This document shows positions 26,188 to 35,679 of a stretch of 64,000 bases of DNA, piece after piece. The stretch covers positions 32,866-96,865 of the forward strand of contig PBAL01000023.1 in the NCBI GenBank assembly GCA_002715965.1, read 5' to 3'. This DNA comes from Verrucomicrobiales bacterium (lineage in GTDB: Bacteria; Verrucomicrobiota; Verrucomicrobiia; Limisphaerales; JAYPXF01). The translations under genes and the position numbers were made by a program. How positions within the stretch are numbered: the stretch's first letter is position 1; every line of letters starts with the position of its first letter. The notes beneath the pieces were generated by a model. It saw only the letters and a program-made list of their open reading frames with translations. It ran no database searches and had not been told where the DNA came from.

Positions 26188-27012
26188 CTAACACAATCCC
26201 TTTAGGAACTTGGCGGTTTCCGCGGCAGCTGAAGTCGGGCTCGATCCGTCTTCCGGAGCGGATTGATGCACGGTGACCGGTCCGTCGTAACCAACCTTCT
26301 GCAGGCCTTCGAACACTGAAGAAAAGTTGATACCACCTGGATCAGGAATCTCGATGATATCGAAGGAGATGGGGCCGTGCGTCCACGTGTCCAGAGTGAT
26401 CGCGCCGTCAGTTTTTAGAAGTTGGTTCTGGAGATAGACGTTCTTGATCCAAGGTGCCAGGCGTTCGATCGTGGTTGGACCGTAATCTTGGCGGCATTCC
26501 TCAAGGTTGGCGGCTTCGTAGATGAGTCCGAAGTTTGACCGATCGATTTCGCGGAGGCGGGTTTCGATCTGATCCACGGTTTCGAAGAGGCTTTGCACGT
26601 GGCATTGATGAACGAGGGTCAGGTTGCGTTCCTTGGCTTCGTCGGCGGCTTTTTGTGCGGCTGCGATGTCGTCTTCGGTCTTGATGCAAACGCGAACAAG
26701 GGAGGCACCCAATTTATCCGCAAGGCCGAGGTAGGGTGTGATGTCGTGCAGGCAGTTCGGACCGCGTGCGTTGTTGTACACGATGTCAAAGTCGCCGGAG
26801 ATCATGGTCACTCCCAAGCCGCGATCCTTGATCGTGCTGGCGGCCTGATCCACGTCTTCCGCAGGTGTGTGGATGCCGATTTGCGAACCTCGCATGCAAA
26901 GAGCTTCATAACCGGCATCGACCGCGAGGTCACAGAGTTCGGGAAGCGTCATGATCGCTTCCTTCTTGGAGAGAAAACCTTCGGCGATGCGACAGGAGAC
27001 GGAGAGTTTCAT
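26188..27012 (-). CDS. Sugar phosphate isomerase/epimerase (TIM barrel)
   Basis: A 274-residue protein of the xylose-isomerase-like TIM-barrel family (IolE/hydroxypyruvate-isomerase type), probably cytoplasmic. The ATG at 27012 starts MKLSVSCRIAEGFL, the first barrel strand; the longer frame from 27225 runs into a different gene remnant. Candidate metal ligands lie in FGLIYEAANL near residue 165 and DIIEIPDPG near 225, with VHQSAPEDG near 255. It is the last gene of a minus-strand operon with a Gfo/Idh oxidoreductase and an SSS symporter, a combination typical of sugar or polyol catabolism. Confidence 0.8.
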   Translation of the reverse strand: MKLSVSCRIAEGFLSKKEAIMTLPELCDLAVDAGYEALCMRGSQIGIHTPAEDVDQAASTIKDRGLGVTMISGDFDIVYNNARGPNCLHDITPYLGLADKLGASLVRVCIKTEDDIAAAQKAADEAKERNLTLVHQCHVQSLFETVDQIETRLREIDRSNFGLIYEAANLEECRQDYGPTTIERLAPWIKNVYLQNQLLKTDGAITLDTWTHGPISFDIIEIPDPGGINFSSVFEGLQKVGYDGPVTVHQSAPEDGSSPTSAAAETAKFLKGLC

Positions 27013-27020
27013 GGTGGATT

Positions 27021-27188
27021 TTATCGCTGATTCAAGAGTCGGATGAACTCCTTCAATACTTCGGTATTTTCCGCGTATCCGCGGCCGGCGACGACCGCTT
27101 CGTATCCATCTTCGGGCAATCGATAATAGGCGTAGAAGGTATCCAGCACTTCCGTGTCGTCGCCAATGGGCATCAGGATCTTGGACAT
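27021..27188 (-). pseudogene. Remnant of a DJ-1/PfpI-family gene (internal deletion)
   Basis: A 55-residue frame too short for routine calling. It starts MSKILMPIGDDTEVLDTFY and ends LKEFIRLLNQR. The first 35 residues look like the N terminus of a DJ-1/PfpI (glutamine amidotransferase-like) protein, and the last 20 look like its C terminus; the middle of about 130 residues, with the nucleophile-elbow Cys, is absent. The join is at VVAG|RGY, where intact family members have similar VVAGP and VxxGR words, so recombination between short repeats is a natural explanation. It sits 8 bp from each operon neighbour. The family assignment is from memory of family sequences. Confidence 0.6.
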
Positions 27189-27196
27189 GACGGCGT

Positions 27197-28819
27197 TCAG
27201 GGAGTGGGGGGCTTGTCCGGATCATTCGTTGGCTTCGGTCCCGGTAACAGCCAACTGGCGAGCACGCCGACGAGGACGATGGAACTCGTTCCCAGGATGA
27301 TGGTCATAAACGAGTGCAATGGATTCACCATTCCGCCGACCGCGGCTTTCCAGCCTTCGGTCTTGGAAAGCGACATCCACATGATCAGGAGAACGCCAAC
27401 GGTTGCCGCGACGACGGCGTGTGGATTGCGTGCCTTTCGGGAAATTAATCCAAGCAGGAAGAGCCCAAGCATGCCACCGGTAAAGATGCCCTGCAGTTTC
27501 CACCAGGCATCGAGCGCACTCTTCACGTTAATCATCGCAAGCGCGGTGAAGGTGCCGGCAATACCCACGACCAGCGTGGCCGTGTAGAGCACGCGCATGG
27601 ATTGGCGGTCGTCGGCGTCGGGATTGAAGTAACGCTTGTAGATGTCGCAGAGGAACAGCGTCGCCGAGCTGTTGAGGCTCGTGTCCATGCTGCTCATCGC
27701 AGCTGCGAAGATGGCCGCGATCAACAGGCCGGCCAATCCGATGGGGAGTTTGTTGACGATGAAATGAGGCAGCACCTTGTCGCCGATGTCCTTGGCTTCC
27801 AGGGTGGCGGCTTTCTGCGCGATCGATGCATCCGTCACTTCAACATTGTCCCGTGCCAGTTCGGTGGCCGCGACCTGCGCTTTCACTTCGTTCAACATTT
27901 CCGGGTTCGTCTGGTAGAGGCTGAACAAGCCCGTGCCGATGAAGAAAAACAGCGCGGAGACGATCGGGAAAAGGAGTGTTGCGAACCACACGCTGAACTT
28001 GGCGTCCCGATCCGATTTTGCCGTGACGTAGCGTTGCACGAAGCTCTGGTCGATGCCGAAGTTCTGCAGGTTGATGAACACGCCGTAGATGAGCACGATC
28101 CAGAATGTCGGTGCGACAGCAGTGAACGAGGCCGGGCTGAGTTCGAAGCCGCCGAGGCTGAACTTGTCGTTCTCTTTTGCGATTTCAAACAACTGACCGG
28201 AGCCTTCCGGCATCCCCGTCAGGATGAGCGACGCGCAGAAAATCGCGCCTGCCACGAGCACAATACTCTGGATGACGTCCGTCCAGATCACCGCCTCGAT
28301 TCCACCCAGCAGCGTGTAAAGCGTCACCAGGATGCCGGTGATGAAGATGATCCACACAACGCTCCAACCCGTCAGCGGTGCGAGTGCGAGTGCGACGAGG
28401 TAGAGGATGGTTCCAATGCGCGCGAGTTGAGAGAGGAGGTAGCATACCAAAGCGTAGGTTCGCGCCCATGGCCCAAAACGTTTCTCCAAATGGTAATACG
28501 CAGACACCTCTTCACCACTGCGATAGAGCGGGATGAACCATCGAACGGCGATCACGGCTGCGATGGGAAGCGACAATCCGAAGACCCATGAATTCCAGGT
28601 GCCACCGTAGGCCTTACCCGTGTTGCCGAGGAAACCAATGCTGCTGACGTAGGTGCCGAAGATCGAAAGACCGACGGCCCAGCCGGGCAGGGAGCGCCCC
28701 GCGGCCATGAACTCATTTGGCTTGCGGCTCTTGCGGGCGAACCAACACCCGAGCCCAAACACGCCCGCCATGTAAAGGAGCAGGACGAGCAGATCAACGG
28801 TGCGCAATTGCATGTTCAC
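27197..28819 (-). CDS. Sodium:solute symporter (SSS family)
   Basis: A 540-residue integral membrane protein of the SSS family, with about 13 hydrophobic segments from residue 9 onward. FMAAGRSLPGWAVGLSIFGTYVSS lies in TM1-TM2, and AAIFAAAMSSMDTSLNSSATLF near residue 370 contains the paired Ser residues that form the second sodium site. It imports an organic solute with sodium, probably a sugar or sugar acid given its neighbours. The start is a GTG at 28819 overlapping the upstream stop (GTGA), with an alternative ATG two codons later. It is the middle gene of the Gfo/Idh-symporter-isomerase operon. Confidence 0.9.
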   Translation of the reverse strand: MNMQLRTVDLLVLLLYMAGVFGLGCWFARKSRKPNEFMAAGRSLPGWAVGLSIFGTYVSSIGFLGNTGKAYGGTWNSWVFGLSLPIAAVIAVRWFIPLYRSGEEVSAYYHLEKRFGPWARTYALVCYLLSQLARIGTILYLVALALAPLTGWSVVWIIFITGILVTLYTLLGGIEAVIWTDVIQSIVLVAGAIFCASLILTGMPEGSGQLFEIAKENDKFSLGGFELSPASFTAVAPTFWIVLIYGVFINLQNFGIDQSFVQRYVTAKSDRDAKFSVWFATLLFPIVSALFFFIGTGLFSLYQTNPEMLNEVKAQVAATELARDNVEVTDASIAQKAATLEAKDIGDKVLPHFIVNKLPIGLAGLLIAAIFAAAMSSMDTSLNSSATLFLCDIYKRYFNPDADDRQSMRVLYTATLVVGIAGTFTALAMINVKSALDAWWKLQGIFTGGMLGLFLLGLISRKARNPHAVVAATVGVLLIMWMSLSKTEGWKAAVGGMVNPLHSFMTIILGTSSIVLVGVLASWLLPGPKPTNDPDKPPTP

Positions 28820-29988
28820 AGTTTGCTGAGTGGGTTGCCGCGTTCCTTCAACGGGTATTCTACGTGTGCGCCGCCTTGACGATGGGATTCGAAAACCCCG
28901 CAGACCATCTCGACGGTCACCGCACCTTGTTTGGCGTTGCAGAGCGGTTCGCGGTCTTCATCCACGGCAGCTATCAGATCGCGAATCGCAAGTACGTGAT
29001 TGTGCACGTTTGCGATTAACTGTGGATTGGATTCCTTCTTCCCGGCGCCGGCGGAAGTGATCGGAATCCTGGGTTTGGAACGCGAGGCAGGATCGAAGGG
29101 ATTGCCGGGGCTCAACCACGCAACCGGATCGCGATCGATGTGAACGCTGATCGTCCCCTTTGTTCCGACGAGATGCGTCGCATATCCTTTCTTGTTCGAA
29201 CCGTCATTGGGAAAGGTCGTGTAGTGTGCGGCCAAGCCGTTCTTCATGCGCCAGCGCGCGTGGATTTCGTTCGCTGCCAGCACGCCCAGACCCTCCGCGC
29301 CGACTTTGACGTCACGGCGAGTGACAGGCTTTCCGTTTTGCAACAACAAGCCGGAGCAGGATTGAGGTTCGCCGGCGAAGTAGTGGAAGAGGTTGAAGAT
29401 GTGCGTTCCGAGAACCCACAAATCTTGACCTCCTCCGCGATGATCGCCGAGTCCGTGGCCGCGCAATTCAAGCAGGCGGCCAATCCTCCCATCGGCGACG
29501 AGCTTGTCGATAATGGAAAGCACCGGATGGTAGCGGTTGCGATGGGCAACGGCGATCTTGGCGCCACGTGCTTGGGCCGCCCTGAGGATCTGGTCGGCTT
29601 CGGCTGGCGTGCGGCAAAAGGGTTTTTCGACGTAGAGCCCGCGTGCGCCGGATTCGATTGCGGCGAGCGTCATGTCCAGGTGTTGATCCGCGTGGCGGGG
29701 CGCGACTGAGACGAATTCAGGTTTCACCTCTCGCAACATCTTTCGATAATCGCTGAAGCCTCGTTTGATCTTCAATCGACCGAGGGCTTTCTTCAGTCCG
29801 GCGTCGTGCGCATCGGCCACGGAAACGATTTCCGCGCTGCCAATCTTCTGCCAAACTACGTCCAGACCATGTCCGTAGTTGCCCCGGCCGGTGTGGCCGA
29901 TGACGGCGACACGTCGTGGTTTTTCTGCAGCCATCAACGGGGCGGCTGCCAAGGACGCGGATGCGCCCAGGAATGTTCGGCGATTCAT
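28816..29988 (-). CDS. Tat-exported Gfo/Idh/MocA oxidoreductase
   Basis: A 390-residue Gfo/Idh/MocA oxidoreductase with an N-terminal twin-arginine signal (NRRTFLGASASLAAA, residues 2-16) and AMA/AEK-type cleavage region near 22. The Rossmann nucleotide site is VAVIGHTGRGNYG near residues 28-40; YVEKPFCRTPAEAD near 118 carries the conserved Lys, and GTHIFNLFHYF near 203 the His of the active site. It is the first gene of the minus-strand operon, and its TGA overlaps the symporter GTG by four bases. It is probably involved in oxidising or epimerising a sugar derivative outside the cytoplasm. Confidence 0.85.
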   Translation of the reverse strand: MNRRTFLGASASLAAAPLMAAEKPRRVAVIGHTGRGNYGHGLDVVWQKIGSAEIVSVADAHDAGLKKALGRLKIKRGFSDYRKMLREVKPEFVSVAPRHADQHLDMTLAAIESGARGLYVEKPFCRTPAEADQILRAAQARGAKIAVAHRNRYHPVLSIIDKLVADGRIGRLLELRGHGLGDHRGGGQDLWVLGTHIFNLFHYFAGEPQSCSGLLLQNGKPVTRRDVKVGAEGLGVLAANEIHARWRMKNGLAAHYTTFPNDGSNKKGYATHLVGTKGTISVHIDRDPVAWLSPGNPFDPASRSKPRIPITSAGAGKKESNPQLIANVHNHVLAIRDLIAAVDEDREPLCNAKQGAVTVEMVCGVFESHRQGGAHVEYPLKERGNPLSKL

Positions 29989-30259
29989 GGGCGGAAGGTA
30001 TTGAGGACAGGGGGCGGGAGGTCAATAGCGGGTTGGGGGAGCCCGTCGAACGTTGCACATTCGAGAAGTCCGCAGCATCCGCTAAAATTGATTTTTTGGC
30101 GCGCTTGTTACAGAAGCGCGGACCGGGCCCGGGTTCGTATTGGCGCGTCAGGCCACTACGCGCCGGCACTCGCTGCAATGGTGTGGGATGCGCCCATTAA
30201 GCAGGTTTTCCAAATGCAACTTGTCTCCCCGGCAGCAACGGATAGGCTCGCACAGGATA

Positions 30260-30793
30260 ATGAACGAAGCTCTGGAGAACGAAATCAAGGCAATCGAGCG
30301 GCCACATCAACGTCTGATGTATTACAACTTGGTGGCCTGTCTGGCCTTGGGGCCGTTCTTCATCTTTGCGCTGATACCGTGGACGATTCGCTACTGCACC
30401 ATGCGCTATCGCATCACGGATGAATCGATCTCAATGCGTTGGGGCGCGATGTTTCGCAAGGAGGTGATTCTGAACTACAGCCGGATTCAGGATATCCACC
30501 TCCGTTCCAATGCAGTGGAGCGCTGGTTTGGTTTGTCACGCATCCAGATTCAGACGGCCAGTGGAAGCGCCGGCGCGGAGATGACGCTGGAGGGGCTATT
30601 GCAGTTTGAGGATGTCAGGAACTTTCTTTATCAGCGGATGCGAGGAGTCAAGGACGGCGCGAAGTCCGGGCAATCCGCACCTCAGATTTCCTCCGGTGAA
30701 CTGGTTCAAACCCTTCAGGATGTCGGGGCCGAACTGCGTTCGCTTCGTGAGCTGATTCACAAACGCATGCCGCCGGACCGGCCCGATGTTTGA
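30260..30793 (+). CDS. PH-domain membrane protein (YdbS-like), first of a pair
   Basis: A 177-residue protein with a hydrophobic hairpin near residues 20-45 followed by a bacterial PH (bPH2) domain: MRYRITDESISMRWGAMFRK is the first strand block, and SRIQDIHLRSNAVERWFGL matches the family core. The C terminus is a charged helix. The ATG at 30260 has AGGA close by; the longer frame adds 40 unlike residues. The next gene, also a PH-domain protein, overlaps it by 8 bp, so the two are coupled. Role unknown; related proteins are linked to membrane stress and lipid functions. Confidence 0.75.
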   Translation: MNEALENEIKAIERPHQRLMYYNLVACLALGPFFIFALIPWTIRYCTMRYRITDESISMRWGAMFRKEVILNYSRIQDIHLRSNAVERWFGLSRIQIQTASGSAGAEMTLEGLLQFEDVRNFLYQRMRGVKDGAKSGQSAPQISSGELVQTLQDVGAELRSLRELIHKRMPPDRPDV

Positions 30794-31592
30794 CTGGTTT
30801 CGCGAATTGAGCCGGCGGGCGTGCAAGATCCCCCCGCCACCGGAAGCGCCCGCGGGTTCGCCTGAATCGGTGAAGATCTTTCGTGCCGCGCCTAACTTCT
30901 ATCGTCAACGCATCATGTTCTGGTGCCTGGGCCAGATCGGTTTCGTCTTTGTGATCGGAGTGACGCTCGGGCCGTCCATCCTGAAGTGGTCGGGTTCGGG
31001 CTGGCCGGAATTGAAGCTGCCGGGGGATGAGTTTTGGGGCTGGTTTGTGGAGCTGGGCATCGGTGCGGCAGTTCTCAGTTACGTTGCGCAGTTGCCATTT
31101 TCGTTTGCCCTGGTGCGCCTCGATTACGAACTGCGTTGGTACATCGTCACCGATCGCTGTCTGCGAATCCGGCACGGAGTGTGGCGGGTGGAGGAGAAGA
31201 CCATGAGCTTCGCCAACATTCAGGAAGTGAACGTTCAACAAGGCCCGGTGCAACGAATGCTTGGCATCTACAATCTCATGGTGCGATCGGCCGGTGGTGG
31301 TGCCATGCCGACGAGACAATCAGGGCCTGGCGAAAATCCGTTCGAAGATCTGCATATGGGCGTCTTTCAAGGCATCGACAATGCGGAGGAAGTCCGCGAT
31401 TTGGTCCTGAATCGATTGAAGGCCTTTCGAGATTCCGGCCTCGGGGATCCGGATGACTTGCAGGCGAGTCAAGCCAGCGCAGATGAACCTCAATGCAGTT
31501 CGTTGGACGCAGCGAGGGAAATGCTTGCTGAAGCTCGTTTGCTGACGAAATCCATTCGGCAAAGAAAAGGATTGTTCGTCGGGTCGCCTTAG
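30786..31592 (+). CDS. PH-domain membrane protein (YdbS-like), second of a pair
   Basis: A 268-residue membrane protein with two hydrophobic segments (about 43-62 and 85-110) and a bPH2 domain whose core reads YIVTDRCLRIRHGVWRVEE and FANIQEVNVQQGPVQRMLGI. A glycine-rich turn and a Glu/Ala-rich helical tail follow. It overlaps the preceding PH gene by 8 bp, indicating a two-component unit. The pair recalls YdbS/YdbT, though here each protein has only one PH domain. Nothing in the sequence identifies a ligand. Confidence 0.75.
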   Translation: MFDWFRELSRRACKIPPPPEAPAGSPESVKIFRAAPNFYRQRIMFWCLGQIGFVFVIGVTLGPSILKWSGSGWPELKLPGDEFWGWFVELGIGAAVLSYVAQLPFSFALVRLDYELRWYIVTDRCLRIRHGVWRVEEKTMSFANIQEVNVQQGPVQRMLGIYNLMVRSAGGGAMPTRQSGPGENPFEDLHMGVFQGIDNAEEVRDLVLNRLKAFRDSGLGDPDDLQASQASADEPQCSSLDAAREMLAEARLLTKSIRQRKGLFVGSP

Positions 31593-31708
31593 CGGGTCGC
31601 CATTCCCTCACCCACCCCCGGTATTCCTCTTCGCCCACTCGTGGACGCCTCACCGGCATTGATTGCCCACGACTTTTTCTTCCCCCCGCTGACTGAAGCA
31701 CTGTTGCC

Positions 31709-32082
31709 ATGAGAATCACATTGACGACCCGTATTGTCGCAGTGTTTGTGGCGATATGCACAACCAGCTTGCTCGCTGCGGACGCGAAGACGGACGAGAT
31801 CTATGATACCTGGCACATGGTGGAGTTGCAGGAACCCATTGACTCCAAGCCCACTCCTGCTGATGCAAAGCTGTTTTTTGTCTTCAAGAAGGACCGATCA
31901 GTCACGCTCTACGGCGACCATCTTCCCACGGGCAAGCTGGAAGGGATGATCCGACAAGGAAGGTGCTGAAGTTCAAGAAGGTGGAAGCGAAGCACCAGGT
32001 TCGCAGCTACAAGATTGAGAAAGGACGGTTTGCGATCGTGTCGGATGACGGTTCGGCCATGTTCTTCGAAAAGAAGAGGTAA
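31709..32082 (+). pseudogene. Small secreted lipocalin-like protein, frameshifted
   Basis: The ATG at 31709 opens a signal peptide (hydrophobic to about residue 23, LLAAD) and a domain starting TDEIYDTWHMVELQ, reminiscent of lipocalin-like or TIGR03067-type secreted domains. The frame stops early after GMIRQGRC. Coding quality resumes one frame over as KVLKFKKVEAKHQVRSYK and ends MFFEKKR at 32082. One base appears to be missing around CAAGGAAGGTG at 31955-31965. If repaired, the protein would have about 124 residues. The function is unknown. Confidence 0.6.
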
Positions 32083-32133
32083 TCGGTTTGAACGCGGGTT
32101 GTTTCAAACCGCAGATTGCGATTCACTCGGAGC

Positions 32134-33483
32134 ATGACCCGGTTGATTTCTGCACTTCTGCTATTCGCATTGGCCTGCGCTTCGGCTGCGGTAGCCAGGC
32201 CGAACATCCTGATCATCGTGGCGGACGATCTGGGTTGGGCGGATGTCGGCTATCACGGTTCGACGATCGCGACGCCGAACATTGATCGGCTTTGCCGCGA
32301 GGGGGTGGAGCTGAATCGCCATTACGTTTCCCCCGTATGCACGCCCACGCGGATCGGGTTATTGACCGGGCGGTACTGGAGTCGCTTTGGAAACACCGGC
32401 CCGAACAACGAACGCTGCTTGCCCTGGGAAACGGAGACGCTGGCAACTGCGCTTCGTTCACGCGGTTACGACACCTGCATCACGGGCAAATGGCACCTCG
32501 GGTCCCTGCCGGAATGGGGACCTCGGCAGTTTGGTTTCACTCACAGTCATGGTTCGCTGGCCGGTGGAGTGAATCCGCTGAATCACTTCTACAAGCACGG
32601 GAAGTACATGAAGACCTGGCATCGCAACGATCGCCTGATTGAAGAGGAAGGTCATGCAACGGATCTGATTGCGCGGGAAGCAATTCGATACATTCGCATG
32701 GAGCGGGACGGACCGTTCTTTGTCTACGTTCCCTTCACCGCAGTGCACACTCCGTTCCTGGAGGAGAAGCGTTACCTCGAAGCGGTGAAACACATTCCGG
32801 ATGACCGGCGATTCTTCGCGGCATGTCTCGTGCATCTCGATGAGAAGATCGGGGAGATCATCAAGGCCGTAGATGACAGCGGACAGCGAGATAACACACT
32901 CATCCTTTTCTTCTCGGACAACGGCGGGCAGAACCCAAGTTCGGATGACAGCCGTCGTTATCCGGACACCAAACCCACTTCCAAATTCAAGGGAATGAAC
33001 ACGCCATTGCGCGGATGGAAAGTCCAAACCTATGAAGGTGGAATGCGTGTGCCGGCATTTGTCAACTGGCCCGGCACATTGAAACCCGGACGCAGCGACG
33101 CGCTCCTGAGCGTCACCGACTGGATGCCCACCCTGTGTGCCCTGACAGGCTTCAAGCCAACGGCGAATCTGAAGTGGGACGGACGCAACATCTGGCCGAT
33201 GATCCGAGACCCATCAAAGGCGAATCGTGATCGGACATTGTATTGCAAAGGACCGGGAGGGCGCACCCGCATGGTCATTAATGACGGATGGAAGTTGATC
33301 GAGATCAAGAACGGCGAACGATTCGAACTCTATCATCTCGATGACGATCCGAACGAGGAACGCGATCTGTTTCATTCCGAACCCGACGAGGTGGATAAGA
33401 TGAAACGTATCCTCGCACGGGAGCGAAAGGCGGATGATGACGCCAGGCCTGATCCGAAGAGGAAGAATCCGAGTCCGGTCTGA
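32134..33483 (+). CDS. Secreted type I sulfatase
   Basis: A 449-residue formylglycine sulfatase with signal peptide (MTRLISALLLFALACASAAV). The metal site VADDLGWADVG lies near residue 31. The sulfatase site reads PVCTPTRIGLLTG with Cys69, to be converted to formylglycine. ITGKWHLGSLP follows near 117 and FFSDNGGQNPS near 258. All motifs are intact. The start is the ATG at 32134; a TTG six codons upstream is also in frame. The substrate, a sulfate ester of an algal or animal polysaccharide, is inferred from the context of exported carbohydrate genes. Confidence 0.9.
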   Translation: MTRLISALLLFALACASAAVARPNILIIVADDLGWADVGYHGSTIATPNIDRLCREGVELNRHYVSPVCTPTRIGLLTGRYWSRFGNTGPNNERCLPWETETLATALRSRGYDTCITGKWHLGSLPEWGPRQFGFTHSHGSLAGGVNPLNHFYKHGKYMKTWHRNDRLIEEEGHATDLIAREAIRYIRMERDGPFFVYVPFTAVHTPFLEEKRYLEAVKHIPDDRRFFAACLVHLDEKIGEIIKAVDDSGQRDNTLILFFSDNGGQNPSSDDSRRYPDTKPTSKFKGMNTPLRGWKVQTYEGGMRVPAFVNWPGTLKPGRSDALLSVTDWMPTLCALTGFKPTANLKWDGRNIWPMIRDPSKANRDRTLYCKGPGGRTRMVINDGWKLIEIKNGERFELYHLDDDPNEERDLFHSEPDEVDKMKRILARERKADDDARPDPKRKNPSPV

Positions 33484-33502
33484 GAGGCACGCGGGGGATG
33501 CC

Positions 33503-35659
33503 TCAAACAATCTCGGTCGGGCATTCGGGCAGGGCGTCGAGAAACACCTGTCCATAGCGCTTGGCCAGCACGCGATTGTCCAGGATGGCAACAATTCCCT
33601 GGTCGGATCCCGTCCGAATAAGTCGGCCGACGCCTTGCCGAAATTTCAAAACGGCCTCCGGCAATGAGAATTCCGCGAAGGCATTTCCTCCGCGTGCTTC
33701 AATCGACTCGATTCTCGCCTCAATGAGCGGATGATCCGGGACGGCGAAGGGCAACCGTGTGATGATGACATTGCTCAGAGCCTCGCCCGGCACGTCCACG
33801 CCTTGCCAGAAACTGTCGGTGCCGAACAGAACGGAGTCAGTGTGTTCCTTGAAGTTTTCGAGCATTGTCGATCGAGGCGTGCCCGTTCCCTGAATGTAGC
33901 AGGGAAGTCCCAGTTCATTGAAGAATGGTTCCATCGCTTCCCCGAGTTCGTGCATGAGCTTGAAGTTGGTGAACAGCACGAAGGCCTTGCCGTGGGTCTG
34001 CTGGATGAAACCCTTGATGTTTTTCTCCAGCGCGTCGCGATAACCTGAGTCGCGGGGATCGGGCATCTTCCCGGCGATGTAGATCTTCATCTGCTCGGGG
34101 TAAACGAAGGGCGATCCGAGTTGGAGGTGGGTTGCGCGCTCACCACCGATGCGCGAGGCGAAATAATGGAGTGCCTTGGTCTGAGGCTGAGTTTGGGCTT
34201 GCAGCGAGTCGTCGGTGAGCCGATTCGGAACGCGTGAAACCTCCTCCGGTGTCGGTATGTGTTCTTCCTCCGGATCACTCTGCTTTTCGCCCTCGGTCGC
34301 CAGTGTGGCGCTGGTCATGATGACCGAGGTGTTGCTCGCGAAAAGGCGCCACCGCAGGTACTCGGCGACGTCAATCGGCGCGGCATTCAGGGAAACGCTC
34401 TGCCCCATCTTGCCGCTGCGTTCCACCCAATAGACCTGCTGCTCGCTGGTTTGGGCAAGGAATTCACCGATGCCGATTCTCAACTCAGCGAGGCGTCGGT
34501 TGCACTCCGAGAGTTCCAGAGCCGTGTCGCGATCTTCCGACGTCTTGATGAGATTGCTGACGGATTCGCGAAGCTGTTGAAGTGGCAAGGTGACATTGTC
34601 ATCAACGATTTCGGGATTCCGGATGCGTAGTTCCTTCCAATCACGATTGCTGCCTCGATCACGCGCTTGTGTTTTGTGCAACCCGTCGCACGCATCCTCC
34701 ACCAGATCGAAGAATTTGTCCGACTCGGTGAGCAGTTGGCCAACCATCTTGACCGCGCGGCCTTCGTGCATGCTGGCCAGCAATCCTTTACCCGAGCGGG
34801 GGTTCCACAGTCGATTCAATGCAAAGCGAACCTGTCCGCTTGAGAGGCTCAGTCCGATGTTCTTTGAGGCAACCTGTTCCGTCGTATGTGCCTCATCGAA
34901 TATGACAAAGTCGTTCTTGAAAAGGATACCGTCGGTTTCGTGTTCCTCGATGTCGGGCAGGAGCGTGAAGAAGAGCGTGTGATTGAGGACGAGCACGTCC
35001 GCGGAAAGGATCTTGTTCCGTGCTCGCTGAAAGTGGCAGATCTCGTGGTCCTTGCCGAAGTCGGATTGGTAGCCGCAGATCTTTGGCGAGCACAGCCCGC
35101 GTTCGCTGCAGACCTGCGACCAGACCTTCGGGTCGGGTTCGATGTCGAAGTCGGAGAGGCTGCCAACATTGTGTTCCTTCACATAGGCTTCAATGCGTTT
35201 GAGTTCCTCGACTTCAGGTGAGGTGAAAAGTTGATCTGCGGTACGGAGCGCCTTGTCCAGGCGACGTGTGCAGAGGTAATTCCCTCGCCCCTTCAACATC
35301 GTGTAGGAGAAGTCGATGTCCAGCACCTGGTCCAGCATGGGCAGGTCTTTTTCGACCAGTTGTTCCTGAAGGTTGATCGTGTGCGTGCTGATGATCGCTT
35401 TCTTCTTTTCCGCGACGGCATGGATGATCGAGGGCACGAGGTATGCGAGGCTTTTGCCAACGCCGGTTCCGGCTTCAACGAGAAGATGTGTCTTGCCCGA
35501 TAGCGCACGCGCAACGGCAACGGCCATCTGCTGCTGTTGCGGCCGGTATTCGAAGTTGCTGGCCTGGGAGAGCAGTCCGTCCTCCGAGAAGATCTGCTCG
35601 GTGCGTCCGACCAGATCGATGGACGATCCGCCGGGTTCTGTTTCTACGGGACCAATCAT
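33503..35659 (-). CDS. dinG: ATP-dependent DNA helicase, DinG/XPD-like
   Basis: A 718-residue superfamily 2 helicase. Walker A is EAGTGVGKS (residues 62-70), Walker B is DEAH (255-258) and motif VI is QGVGRLIRTGSDQG near the C terminus. Between them are Cys130, Cys184, Cys190, Cys195 and Cys208, the spacing expected for a [4Fe-4S] cluster of DinG/XPD helicases; one is surplus. The protein unwinds DNA structures during repair or replication restart. It is the second gene of a minus-strand pair with the beta-helix protein 20 bp upstream and converges with the sulfatase. Confidence 0.9.
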   Translation of the reverse strand: MIGPVETEPGGSSIDLVGRTEQIFSEDGLLSQASNFEYRPQQQQMAVAVARALSGKTHLLVEAGTGVGKSLAYLVPSIIHAVAEKKKAIISTHTINLQEQLVEKDLPMLDQVLDIDFSYTMLKGRGNYLCTRRLDKALRTADQLFTSPEVEELKRIEAYVKEHNVGSLSDFDIEPDPKVWSQVCSERGLCSPKICGYQSDFGKDHEICHFQRARNKILSADVLVLNHTLFFTLLPDIEEHETDGILFKNDFVIFDEAHTTEQVASKNIGLSLSSGQVRFALNRLWNPRSGKGLLASMHEGRAVKMVGQLLTESDKFFDLVEDACDGLHKTQARDRGSNRDWKELRIRNPEIVDDNVTLPLQQLRESVSNLIKTSEDRDTALELSECNRRLAELRIGIGEFLAQTSEQQVYWVERSGKMGQSVSLNAAPIDVAEYLRWRLFASNTSVIMTSATLATEGEKQSDPEEEHIPTPEEVSRVPNRLTDDSLQAQTQPQTKALHYFASRIGGERATHLQLGSPFVYPEQMKIYIAGKMPDPRDSGYRDALEKNIKGFIQQTHGKAFVLFTNFKLMHELGEAMEPFFNELGLPCYIQGTGTPRSTMLENFKEHTDSVLFGTDSFWQGVDVPGEALSNVIITRLPFAVPDHPLIEARIESIEARGGNAFAEFSLPEAVLKFRQGVGRLIRTGSDQGIVAILDNRVLAKRYGQVFLDALPECPTEIV

Positions 35660-35679
35660 GCAAATCCCGGTGGCCGCAC

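Noticed and set aside
27013..27225. N-terminal extension of the sugar isomerase to position 27225
   Set aside because: The added residues are Arg-rich and unlike the family, and another frame over the same DNA encodes the DJ-1 remnant.
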